A stretch of 36,746 nucleotides of DNA from JBLRWS01 sp047921075 (GTDB lineage Bacteria > Bacteroidota > Rhodothermia > Balneolales > Balneolaceae), in the NCBI GenBank assembly GCA_047921075.1, contig JBLRWS010000022.1, positions 1 through 36,746 on the forward strand, written 5' to 3'. The number at the start of each line of letters is the position of its first letter. The stretch's first letter is position 1. Below are positions 1 through 6,552 of the stretch, piece by piece. The position numbers were made by a program, and so were the translations under genes. The notes beneath the pieces were generated by a model. It was not told where the DNA came from, ran no database searches, and saw only the letters and a program-made list of their open reading frames with translations.

Positions 1-32
1 AGGTCGAGGGTTCGAGTCCCTTCCGGATCGCA
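1..32 (+). tRNA. tRNA, 3' end only (identity uncertain, possibly tRNA-Asp)
   Basis: The window opens inside a tRNA. The T-arm is visible: stem 6-10 (GAGGG), loop TTCGAGT at 11-17, closing stem 18-22. It is followed by the 3' acceptor strand CCGGATC (23-29) and a G at the discriminator position (30). CCA is not encoded; the next bases are CAT. The anticodon lies outside the window, so identity cannot be read. A G discriminator and an AGGTC variable loop fit tRNA-Asp, but this is a guess. Confidence 0.85.
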
Positions 33-35
33 TAA

Positions 36-67
36 AAAGCTGCTCATGAAAATGGGTGGCTTTTTTT
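36..67 (+). terminator. Rho-independent terminator of the tRNA gene
   Basis: A 12-bp stem with wobble pairs (36-47 with 52-63) closes on a GAAA tetraloop (48-51) and runs into seven T residues (61-67). It begins four bases after the tRNA 3' end and precedes the start of the GIY-YIG gene, so it should end the tRNA transcript. Confidence 0.75.
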
Positions 68-91
68 GTTTTGGAAAGCCTGGGGAGAACG

Positions 92-373
92 ATGATATAC
101 CTCTACATTTTGTACAGCGAGAAAGCGGATCAATATTATGTTGGCCACACGGCGGACCTTGAAGACCGGCTGCATCGCCACAATGAGGGAAAGTCGCGGG
201 CAACCAGCAAAGGTGTTCCGTGGCAGGTAAAGGTTTCGATACCGTTTGAGAGCCGTTCGGCGGCGATGAGCGCCGAGCGTTGGGTAAAGAGGATGAAAAG
301 CCGGCGGGTTATTGAAGAGGTGATTTCGGGTGAGATTGATTTGCCTGATCGAACCCAAAATAGCATGTGCTAA
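92..373 (+). CDS. small GIY-YIG nuclease family protein
   Basis: This 93-residue single-domain protein has the GIY-YIG nuclease fold. The first half-motif is in the opening strand (YIL around residues 5-7), followed by YYVG (16-19), the catalytic-type Arg in DRLHRHN (about residue 26) and a conserved Glu in SAERW (62). The frame is open upstream to a GTG at 56, but that start lies inside the tRNA terminator. The ATG at 92 has a GGGGAG ribosome-binding site just upstream and begins exactly at the fold, so it is preferred. Such stand-alone domains occur in many copies in FCB-group genomes, often next to RNA genes. The cellular role is unknown; structure-specific DNA nicking is the family expectation. 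It follows the tRNA by about 60 bases. Confidence 0.8.
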   Translation: MIYLYILYSEKADQYYVGHTADLEDRLHRHNEGKSRATSKGVPWQVKVSIPFESRSAAMSAERWVKRMKSRRVIEEVISGEIDLPDRTQNSMC

Positions 374-533
374 TTTATGGATTTCCTACTGTGCCCCCCA
401 GCCCTGCTGCCCAACTGTTACACATTCTTAAGAAACCGCTTAATCGGGGTTGGTTATATTCCGTTGGGCGATAAAGAACGATCTGCCCATAAAGCTGATT
501 TAGAGTATAAACGCGAAACAAACCTGTTATACC

Positions 534-1886
534 ATGTCTGCCACCAACGCTCAGAAGCACATCCGGGAGATACTGCAAAAAACAAAAGAGAAGAATCCGA
601 ACCATCCCGAATTTATAGCCGCCGTTGAAGAGGTGTTTCAATCGCTGGGCCCGGTGCTGGACGAGCATCCGGCTTGTATGGATAAGAAATTGCTGGAGAT
701 GCTTGTGGAGCCGGAGCGGTTTGTAACCTTTCGGGTACCGTGGCAGGATGACCGGGGGGAGAACCACATCAACCGTGGCTATCGGGTAGAGTTTAACAGT
801 GCGCTGGGCCCTTATAAGGGAGGGCTTCGCTTTCATCCAAGTGTGAATGAGAGCATCATCAAGTTTCTTGGGTTTGAGCAAACCTTTAAAAATGCACTCA
901 CGGGGAAGGCGATTGGAGGCGGAAAAGGAGGCTCCGATTTTAATCCCCGTGGCCGCTCAGACGATGAGATTATGCGCTTTTGCCAAAGTTTTATGACCGA
1001 ACTCTATCGCCATTTGGGAGAAAAGCGCGACATCCCGGCCGGTGATATCGGTGTGGGCGTGCGCGAAATAGGATTTCTTTTTGGCCAGTACAAACGCATC
1101 ACCAACCGATACGAATCGGGTGTTATAACGGGTAAAGCACCGGAATGGGGCGGCACCTATGTACGAAACGAAGCCACCGGATATGGCCTTGTTTACTTTG
1201 TTGAGAATATGCTGCGGGAGAAGAGCGAATCAATTGAAGGAAAAACAGTGGTTATTTCCGGCTCGGGAAATGTGGCAACCTATGCCATTGAGAAGGCTCA
1301 GGAGCTGGGCGCAACGGTGGTGGCCTGCTCCGATTCAGGCGGATATGTGTACGATAAAAAAGGCATCGATCTGGATTTGGTGAAAGAGATCAAACAGATG
1401 CGGCGTGGACGCATTCATGAATATACCAACGAGCGAAGTGAGGCATCCTATCACGATGAAGGCTCTATATGGGACATAGAGTGCGATATTGCACTGCCGT
1501 GTGCTACCGAGAATGAGCTTCAGAAAGAGCACGCTGCAACCCTGACGAAAAACGGGTGCAAGCTGGTGGCTGAAGGGGCAAATATGCCTGCTACACATGA
1601 CGCAATCGAGCTGCTGATGGACAATGGGGTGTTGTTTGGACCGGCCAAAGCTGCCAATGCGGGCGGCGTGGCGGTGTCTGCGCTGGAAATGCATCAAAAT
1701 GACAGCCGGCAAAAACATTCGTTCGACAGAGTGGATGAGATGCTGCAGGAGATTATGCGCAACATCCACACCACCTGTTTTGATACAGCAAAGGTGTACG
1801 GTTTTAAAGGCCATTATGTGCATGGTGCCAACATCGCCGGGTTTAAGCGCGTAGCCAATGCGATGCTTGCGCATGGGCTTACTTAA
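534..1886 (+). CDS. gdhA: NADP-specific glutamate dehydrogenase
   Basis: This 450-residue hexameric-type glutamate dehydrogenase catalyses reductive amination of 2-oxoglutarate with ammonium to glutamate in the cytoplasm. Visible signatures are GPYKGGLRFHP (92-102) with substrate-binding Lys95, the catalytic Lys131 in GGGKGG, Asp171 in PAGDIGVG, and the Rossmann nucleotide-binding GSGNVA (243-248). Length and the N-terminal helical segment match the NADP-preferring bacterial class I enzymes. The ATG at 534 has no obvious GGAGG upstream. The 160 bases between it and the GIY-YIG gene must hold the promoter, but I cannot point to one. The gene appears monocistronic; 107 bases separate it from the lipoprotein gene. 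Confidence 0.96.
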   Translation: MSATNAQKHIREILQKTKEKNPNHPEFIAAVEEVFQSLGPVLDEHPACMDKKLLEMLVEPERFVTFRVPWQDDRGENHINRGYRVEFNSALGPYKGGLRFHPSVNESIIKFLGFEQTFKNALTGKAIGGGKGGSDFNPRGRSDDEIMRFCQSFMTELYRHLGEKRDIPAGDIGVGVREIGFLFGQYKRITNRYESGVITGKAPEWGGTYVRNEATGYGLVYFVENMLREKSESIEGKTVVISGSGNVATYAIEKAQELGATVVACSDSGGYVYDKKGIDLDLVKEIKQMRRGRIHEYTNERSEASYHDEGSIWDIECDIALPCATENELQKEHAATLTKNGCKLVAEGANMPATHDAIELLMDNGVLFGPAKAANAGGVAVSALEMHQNDSRQKHSFDRVDEMLQEIMRNIHTTCFDTAKVYGFKGHYVHGANIAGFKRVANAMLAHGLT

Positions 1887-1993
1887 AAAAACATCCGTTG
1901 TTTGTGGGCACTCACGCGTTTATCGGTTGACCTTTTCGTTCCGGCTCATTACTCTGAAGTACAATCACCTGTCCACGCAGTTGGGGTATACCT

Positions 1994-2647
1994 ATGGCAA
2001 AGCCGGCCGTTTATCTGCTTCTTCTATTTTCTGTGGCTGCACTTGGGTGTGCCACCACGTTGCCGCCCGAAGCGACCCGTTTTGAATTTGAGCTGAACGG
2101 CCAAACCTATCAGATTTTGGGATTTCAGGAATCGGACGATGAACCCGCTGCCAACATTTTACTGCAGACCGATAGGGGCCAAACCTTGCTCCGCGCCATT
2201 GATTACGGGCAAACCGGCCGGCTGGACCAGCTGGTGTTCGGTACGGCGGGACTCGACAGCGCCAATACCGTTTACCTCCATGGAATTGCCTTGGCGCAAG
2301 CAACAAACCGGATAACCGAGAGGGAGATGGCCCGGGAATTTAGCACCACCATTGGTAATCTCCGCTTCCTGCTGGAAAGCTTTCGTCAGGATCATGAACA
2401 GTTTCTGAACCGGCTAATTATCTATACCTATGAATGGGACGTGGTGGGCATCTACATCGACGTAGATGCCGACGGGCAGATTGATATGGCGGAAGCCTCA
2501 TCCCTACCGCCTGAAGAGGCCGCGATGTGGTATCAGGCCATTCTGGAGCTGGCCGCAGAGAAGCAGCGTTTAGAACCGAATCCCGATCAGTTTGTAGTCA
2601 TAAGATCACGCTTACAACAAAATCCACAGCACCAGAATAATCAATAA
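1994..2647 (+). CDS. hypothetical lipoprotein
   Basis: This 217-residue protein begins with a short hydrophobic signal and a lipobox ALGC (16-19), so Cys19 should be lipidated and the protein anchored in the envelope. The mature part starts with a strand-rich segment, is helix-rich afterwards, and contains an acidic DVDADGQIDMAEA stretch (roughly 155-167) that resembles an EF-hand-like calcium loop. I do not recognise the family. Its last 36 bases overlap the convergent anion transporter gene on the other strand, and no terminator lies between them. Confidence 0.75.
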   Translation: MAKPAVYLLLLFSVAALGCATTLPPEATRFEFELNGQTYQILGFQESDDEPAANILLQTDRGQTLLRAIDYGQTGRLDQLVFGTAGLDSANTVYLHGIALAQATNRITEREMAREFSTTIGNLRFLLESFRQDHEQFLNRLIIYTYEWDVVGIYIDVDADGQIDMAEASSLPPEEAAMWYQAILELAAEKQRLEPNPDQFVVIRSRLQQNPQHQNNQ

Positions 2648-4069
2648 CGGGCTCACTGCCGTCGCGGCAATTCCAACGGTTCTGAAGTCAGCCTGCTTCA
2701 ACCAGCCGGTTGAAAAGACAAGCGCATTAGGGGGAGTGGAGATGGGCAGCAACAGTGCGGTGGATGCGGAAAACCCAAGCGTAACGACCATCAGCAAAAT
2801 ATAATCCGGCGGGACTAAAATGGCGCCGAATGGTATTAAAATACTGGCTGCCGCGGTATTGCTCATCACGTTGGATGCAAGGCTGGTAACAAACGCCATC
2901 AGTAGGATAACAAAGATGGGGTTTTCGAATGCAGGTATAAGGGCTACCCCATAATCGGCCAGCCCCGAATCGCTGATGGCAATACCGAGCGTAAGCCCGC
3001 CCGCTACAAGTATGAGCGTATCCCAGGGTATCAGTTTGATCTCTTCGGACTGGATGATGCCTGTGGCCGTAAACAGAACGATCGGTATTAACGAAACAAC
3101 CGCAACCGGTATTTGATGCAGGGTGGACGTCATCCAGAGGCCGACTGTTAGAAGGAATGTGAGCACAACAATGATGCGGTTTTCCTTCGTGTTTCGGTCG
3201 CTGTATTCCCGTGGGGTTGGCTCGTCGGTAGTGACCAACTTGACCGATTTGAGTTCGGTTTTGAAGGTAACTTTCAGAATAAACCACGCTCCTACAATCA
3301 GTGCAAGTGCAACCGGAATACCGGGAATCATCCAATCAACGAAGGTAAAGTCGTACCCGGCCGATTGCAGTATACCGAGCGCAATGGCGTTGGGCGAACT
3401 GCCAATCACCGTGCCAATACCGCCCACCGTAGCCGAGACCGCCACACCGAGCAGCATCGCTTTCACAATCGGCTCCTTCTTGCCGTACTGTTTGGCAAAG
3501 GGCATGATGATGGTGAGCATCATGGCGGTGGTTGCCGTGTTGGAGATAAACATGCTAAGCACGCCGGTGGTGAGCATAATGCCGAACAGGAGCCGGTAGG
3601 GATCGGTTCCAAACTTTTGAATGACAAAACGCGAAAATTTCCGGTCAAATTTGGTGATCTGCGCGCCGATGGCCAGCATAAATCCGCCCAATAATATCCA
3701 GATAACCGGGCTTGACCAGGTGTTGACATACCGCTCCCAATTGTCGGTGATGTCGAGCGGTGCGGCACTCTCCAGAAAAAAGACTGCCAGGCCCATAATT
3801 AAAAAACTGACGGCAAAGGGAGGAATGGCTTCGCTGACCCAAAGTGACGCTGCAGCAATCAAAATAAAAAGGGCGTGTCGGGCAGAGGGGTTCAGGTCGT
3901 CCGGCGCGAAAAAAAAGACCACCAGATACGAACAGAGGAGTATTAAAAAAAGAACGGTGAGATTTTTCGTCACCGGCCACGGTGTGCGCTTTATGTAGCG
4001 ATAAGCCGCAATGCGCGAATCGGAAAACGAGAAGTTTTTAAGCCGGTTTGCAATGCGGGTTTTTAGCAT
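2612..4069 (-). CDS. SLC13/DASS family sodium:anion symporter
   Basis: This is a 485-residue polytopic inner-membrane protein of the divalent anion:Na+ symporter family, which imports dicarboxylates, citrate or sulfate with sodium. Both family Ser-Asn-Thr substrate/sodium sites are present: SNT at 176-178 (SMFISNTATTAMM) and at 403-405 (NVMSNTAAASILIP). A GSSPNA loop (223-228) and STPPNA near the C-terminus sit in the usual repeat positions. The cytoplasmic N-terminal extension of about 35 residues is basic. The frame extends upstream to a TTG at 4093, but the ATG at 4069 is the simpler start. The transported anion cannot be told from sequence. Confidence 0.9.
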   Translation of the reverse strand: MLKTRIANRLKNFSFSDSRIAAYRYIKRTPWPVTKNLTVLFLILLCSYLVVFFFAPDDLNPSARHALFILIAAASLWVSEAIPPFAVSFLIMGLAVFFLESAAPLDITDNWERYVNTWSSPVIWILLGGFMLAIGAQITKFDRKFSRFVIQKFGTDPYRLLFGIMLTTGVLSMFISNTATTAMMLTIIMPFAKQYGKKEPIVKAMLLGVAVSATVGGIGTVIGSSPNAIALGILQSAGYDFTFVDWMIPGIPVALALIVGAWFILKVTFKTELKSVKLVTTDEPTPREYSDRNTKENRIIVVLTFLLTVGLWMTSTLHQIPVAVVSLIPIVLFTATGIIQSEEIKLIPWDTLILVAGGLTLGIAISDSGLADYGVALIPAFENPIFVILLMAFVTSLASNVMSNTAAASILIPFGAILVPPDYILLMVVTLGFSASTALLLPISTPPNALVFSTGWLKQADFRTVGIAATAVSPLLIILVLWILL

Positions 4070-4169
4070 GGGGTCCGGATATGGAGGCCTCAATTACGAA
4101 TGGATACCGTAAAATACGGCTCTTTTGATTCATCTGCGCGGAGGTAATGGGTAGTTGTGCAACAAATCG

Positions 4170-4595
4170 TTAGTTGCTAAACCGAATCTGCCTGCGATCG
4201 CTTACCACGATCTGCGGAACGCCCTCGTGCAGGCGCACACGCCCGGAAGCGCAGATGGTGTGCCCCAGATACTGCTCGTCGGGTGGCGGCTGCCATTTTT
4301 GCCTGTCTTCACCCCAAATCACCACGGTAAAAAGCTGATCGGGATACGGCCCGCCAAAATTAAGAAATGTGGGCCGCCCGCCTATTGCCGGCTGATAGGT
4401 TGTGGATCCAACCAATCCGCACACCTCAACAACCGAGCCGACGTAATCGCCCGCGGCGGCTGCAGTCACGGTCCGTTCCGGCTGCGGCAAGGTCGGCGCC
4501 GGGTTGTACACACGTGCCAGCAGAAATATCCCGATCAACAACAGCGCTGCCACCGGAAGAAGAATGGGTAATCGCTTTCGAAGACGGCCGATCAT
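4170..4595 (-). CDS. membrane-anchored OB-fold-like protein
   Basis: This 141-residue protein has a basic N-terminus, one transmembrane helix (about residues 9-29), a short Pro-rich linker and a C-terminal domain of alternating strands (GDYVGSVVEVCGLV, then FTVVIW, then ICASGRVRLHEGVPQIVV). That strand layout, including 'G.V....G.P.I.V', resembles the OB-fold (tRNA_anti-like) domains of small envelope proteins. Two cysteines (in VEVCGLV and TICASG) could form a disulfide if the domain is exported. It sits 4 bases downstream of the small two-TM gene and is probably co-transcribed with it. Function is unknown; the fold call is by pattern only. Confidence 0.6.
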   Translation of the reverse strand: MIGRLRKRLPILLPVAALLLIGIFLLARVYNPAPTLPQPERTVTAAAAGDYVGSVVEVCGLVGSTTYQPAIGGRPTFLNFGGPYPDQLFTVVIWGEDRQKWQPPPDEQYLGHTICASGRVRLHEGVPQIVVSDRRQIRFSN

Positions 4596-4599
4596 ATCA

Positions 4600-4794
4600 C
4601 TATTTTCTGTACATCAACAGGCCTACTACCAGTACCAGAGCAGAAATAAGAATAGGAACCCAATCCCCGGTACTGATTGTTACATCTGCACCCAGTACGT
4701 CGTACGATTCGGTCTCTTCAAAATATTTATAGGTATAGTACCCAACACCGGCCAGCCCGCCGACACTTAAGATAGCAGCCATAACTTTTTTCAT
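4600..4794 (-). CDS. small two-TM membrane protein
   Basis: This 64-residue protein has a hydrophobic N-terminal helix (MKKVMAAILSVGGLAGVGYY), a short polar acidic stretch, and a second helix (about 45-62) ending in MYRK. A clear GGAG ribosome-binding site lies just upstream of the ATG at 4794. It is the first gene of a two-gene unit with the OB-fold-like protein and is divergent from the DUF481-type gene. No family is recognised. Confidence 0.6.
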   Translation of the reverse strand: MKKVMAAILSVGGLAGVGYYTYKYFEETESYDVLGADVTISTGDWVPILISALVLVVGLLMYRK

Positions 4795-4854
4795 AGGATC
4801 TCCATGAGAGTGTTATTTTTGAAAGCAGTTACTAAATCCAACAACCATTGTTTC

Positions 4855-5652
4855 ATGAGACTACACACGCCCCGTAAATTTTGCAACTCTTTCTTTTTCT
4901 CCCTTCTCATTTTTCTGTCCGCATTGTCCACGGCCGGGGCTCAGGTGTTAAATGTTGAGAGCTTCCGTACAGCCACCGCCGTAGATTCGGCCAAAACCTG
5001 GGCCGGAGAAACCGGATTCGACTTTACGCTGAGTAAATTTAACGACCGCGTGATTAAGCTGGGCAATCAAACCGTAGGATCGTACTTCACCGGGCGCGAC
5101 CGTTATCTGTTTGTAACCAATCTTGAGCTGGTAGATGTAGACGGCGAAAGCGTGGTAAGCAACGGCTATTTCCATCTGAGAGGCACCTTCTTTGAACCCT
5201 CGCGATTCTCACCGGAGTTTTTCAACCAATTTCAGTACAATGAAAATCTGGGGCTCAAAGAGCGATTTCTTACGGGGGGATCCCTGCGATATCGGTTTTT
5301 GCAAAACGAGGTAGTAACCGGCAGTCTCGTTACAGGATTGATGTACGAGTATGAAAAATGGGGCACCGATACCATTTCAAACATCCGTAACAACCTGATT
5401 AAAAGCACCACCAGCCTGTCGCTGAGAGGACAGATTTCAGAAAATGCGAGGCTGGTTATGATTGGATATTATCAGGCACGCCCCGACCGATTCTTTCGTC
5501 CGCGCGTAACATCCGAAAATCAGCTGAACATTCATATTTCCCGACATGCACAATTTCGGGTGAACTTTACGCTGACCTACGACGCCGACCCGGTCATTGA
5601 TATACCGGATCTGATTTTTGAGTTGAAGAACGGATTGGTGCTGACCTTTTAG
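4855..5652 (+). CDS. DUF481-like outer-membrane barrel protein
   Basis: This 265-residue exported protein starts with a signal peptide (basic MRLHTPRKF, hydrophobic core, cleavage after ALSTAGAQ). The mature protein is strand-rich, with alternating aromatic/polar residues and a terminal Phe (GLVLTF), typical of outer-membrane beta-barrels. Strand pairs such as GGSLRYRFLQNE and TGLMYEYEKW resemble DUF481 proteins. The frame opens at 4804, only 9 bases from the divergent gene's start, which would put an extra 17 residues before the signal sequence. The ATG at 4855 gives a normal signal peptide and is preferred. Function unknown. Confidence 0.7.
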   Translation: MRLHTPRKFCNSFFFSLLIFLSALSTAGAQVLNVESFRTATAVDSAKTWAGETGFDFTLSKFNDRVIKLGNQTVGSYFTGRDRYLFVTNLELVDVDGESVVSNGYFHLRGTFFEPSRFSPEFFNQFQYNENLGLKERFLTGGSLRYRFLQNEVVTGSLVTGLMYEYEKWGTDTISNIRNNLIKSTTSLSLRGQISENARLVMIGYYQARPDRFFRPRVTSENQLNIHISRHAQFRVNFTLTYDADPVIDIPDLIFELKNGLVLTF

Positions 5653-5661
5653 CAACCGGCA

Positions 5662-5701
5662 CAAAAAAAAGAAGGAGCCGGGCTTCTACACCAGACTCCT
5701 T
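5662..5701 (-). terminator. Rho-independent terminator of the AhpD-like gene
   Basis: Read on the minus strand, AAGGAGTCTGG pairs with CCCGGCTCCTT (11 positions, one mismatch, one wobble) around an 8-base loop, followed by C and eight T residues (5663-5670). It lies about 27 bases past the stop of the minus-strand gene. In the plus direction there is no good T run, so it acts mainly leftward. Confidence 0.75.
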
Positions 5702-5727
5702 GGTTATGTTGGGATTCTTAGGGAATA

Positions 5728-6285
5728 CTATGCTATTTCTGCATTCTCTTGAAGTTGTTCTGCTTTAGGGAAATCGATATCGAAGTTGAACACGCCATGG
5801 GCGTAGTTCGATAAGCTCTTGGTGGCCACAAGCGCCAGTAGCTCAGTAAGTGCCCGTTCGCTGTAACCGGCTTCGAAAAATTGATCAATCAGCGATTCAG
5901 GGACGTGGCCGCCGGAGTCAAGAACAGACCTGGCAAGTTGCGTGATGGCTTGCAGTTTGGCATCGCCACTGCTGCCTCCACGCAACGCCAGGGTCTCATC
6001 CTCGCTAAACCCGAGTTGTTTGGCCAAGGCGGTATGTGCAGACGCGCAATACGTGCAGCCGTTGCGTTCCGATGTGGCCAGATAAATGGCTTGAATCTCT
6101 TTTTTTGTAAACTCGCCGTTCTGCAGCATCTCGTTGGTTTGCAGCGCAATTTTTAAGGCGATGGGCGAACGGCCCAGCGATGCATAAATATTGGGTACAA
6201 ATCCAAGCTTATCCTGTAGCTGCTGTAACATTTCCTGCGACTCTTGCGGGACACTGTCAATTTCAGGTGTTGAAAAACGGCTCAT
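5728..6285 (-). CDS. carboxymuconolactone decarboxylase (AhpD-like) family protein
   Basis: This 185-residue all-helical protein has the AhpD-type redox centre: Glu73, Cys77-x-x-Cys80 and His84 in SERNGCTYCASAH. Family members with this arrangement are alkylhydroperoxidase-type thiol enzymes rather than true decarboxylases. The size matches the 'peroxidase-related' subgroup (about 180-190 residues). Cytoplasmic, with no signal. It is a single gene with its own terminator; the electron donor is not encoded nearby. Confidence 0.85.
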   Translation of the reverse strand: MSRFSTPEIDSVPQESQEMLQQLQDKLGFVPNIYASLGRSPIALKIALQTNEMLQNGEFTKKEIQAIYLATSERNGCTYCASAHTALAKQLGFSEDETLALRGGSSGDAKLQAITQLARSVLDSGGHVPESLIDQFFEAGYSERALTELLALVATKSLSNYAHGVFNFDIDFPKAEQLQENAEIA

Positions 6286-6552
6286 TTGATTCTTGCGTTG
6301 TCATTCGTTTTTTGATTTCACAACCAAGGTACAAATGCAAGATTTCGAAATGGGCACAGAAGAATAACAATTTTATAACAGCTTGCAGGAAAGGGAGATA
6401 AGGGGATATAACGTTGTCGCTAAAGAACTGTTATGCAAAGGAATAGGCAACGCAATAGCTGCCATAAAACTGGAATGGGGATAAAAAAAACACCCCGCAG
6501 AAGCGGGGTGTTTGGCAAGAGTATGGTGTTGGAAACGCGTGGCCGCCGCCGG
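6286..6552. other. intergenic region with one terminator
   Basis: The 267 bases between the M14 peptidase stop and the AhpD-like start hold the terminator at 6483-6513 and presumably the promoter of the AhpD-like gene. The part next to that gene (about 6300-6400) is AT-rich. I see no convincing small gene or RNA here. Confidence 0.5.
6483..6513 (-). terminator. Rho-independent terminator of the M14 peptidase gene
   Basis: A perfect 11-bp stem (AAACACCCCGC with GCGGGGTGTTT) closes on an AGAA loop. On the minus strand it runs directly into a T tract (A run 6483-6490 on the plus strand). It lies about 40 bases past the peptidase stop codon. Confidence 0.9.

Noticed and set aside
375..881. Long open frame on the minus strand across the gdhA start
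   Set aside because: It lies antisense to the highly conserved gdhA N-terminal region, and its translation shows no domain or normal composition.
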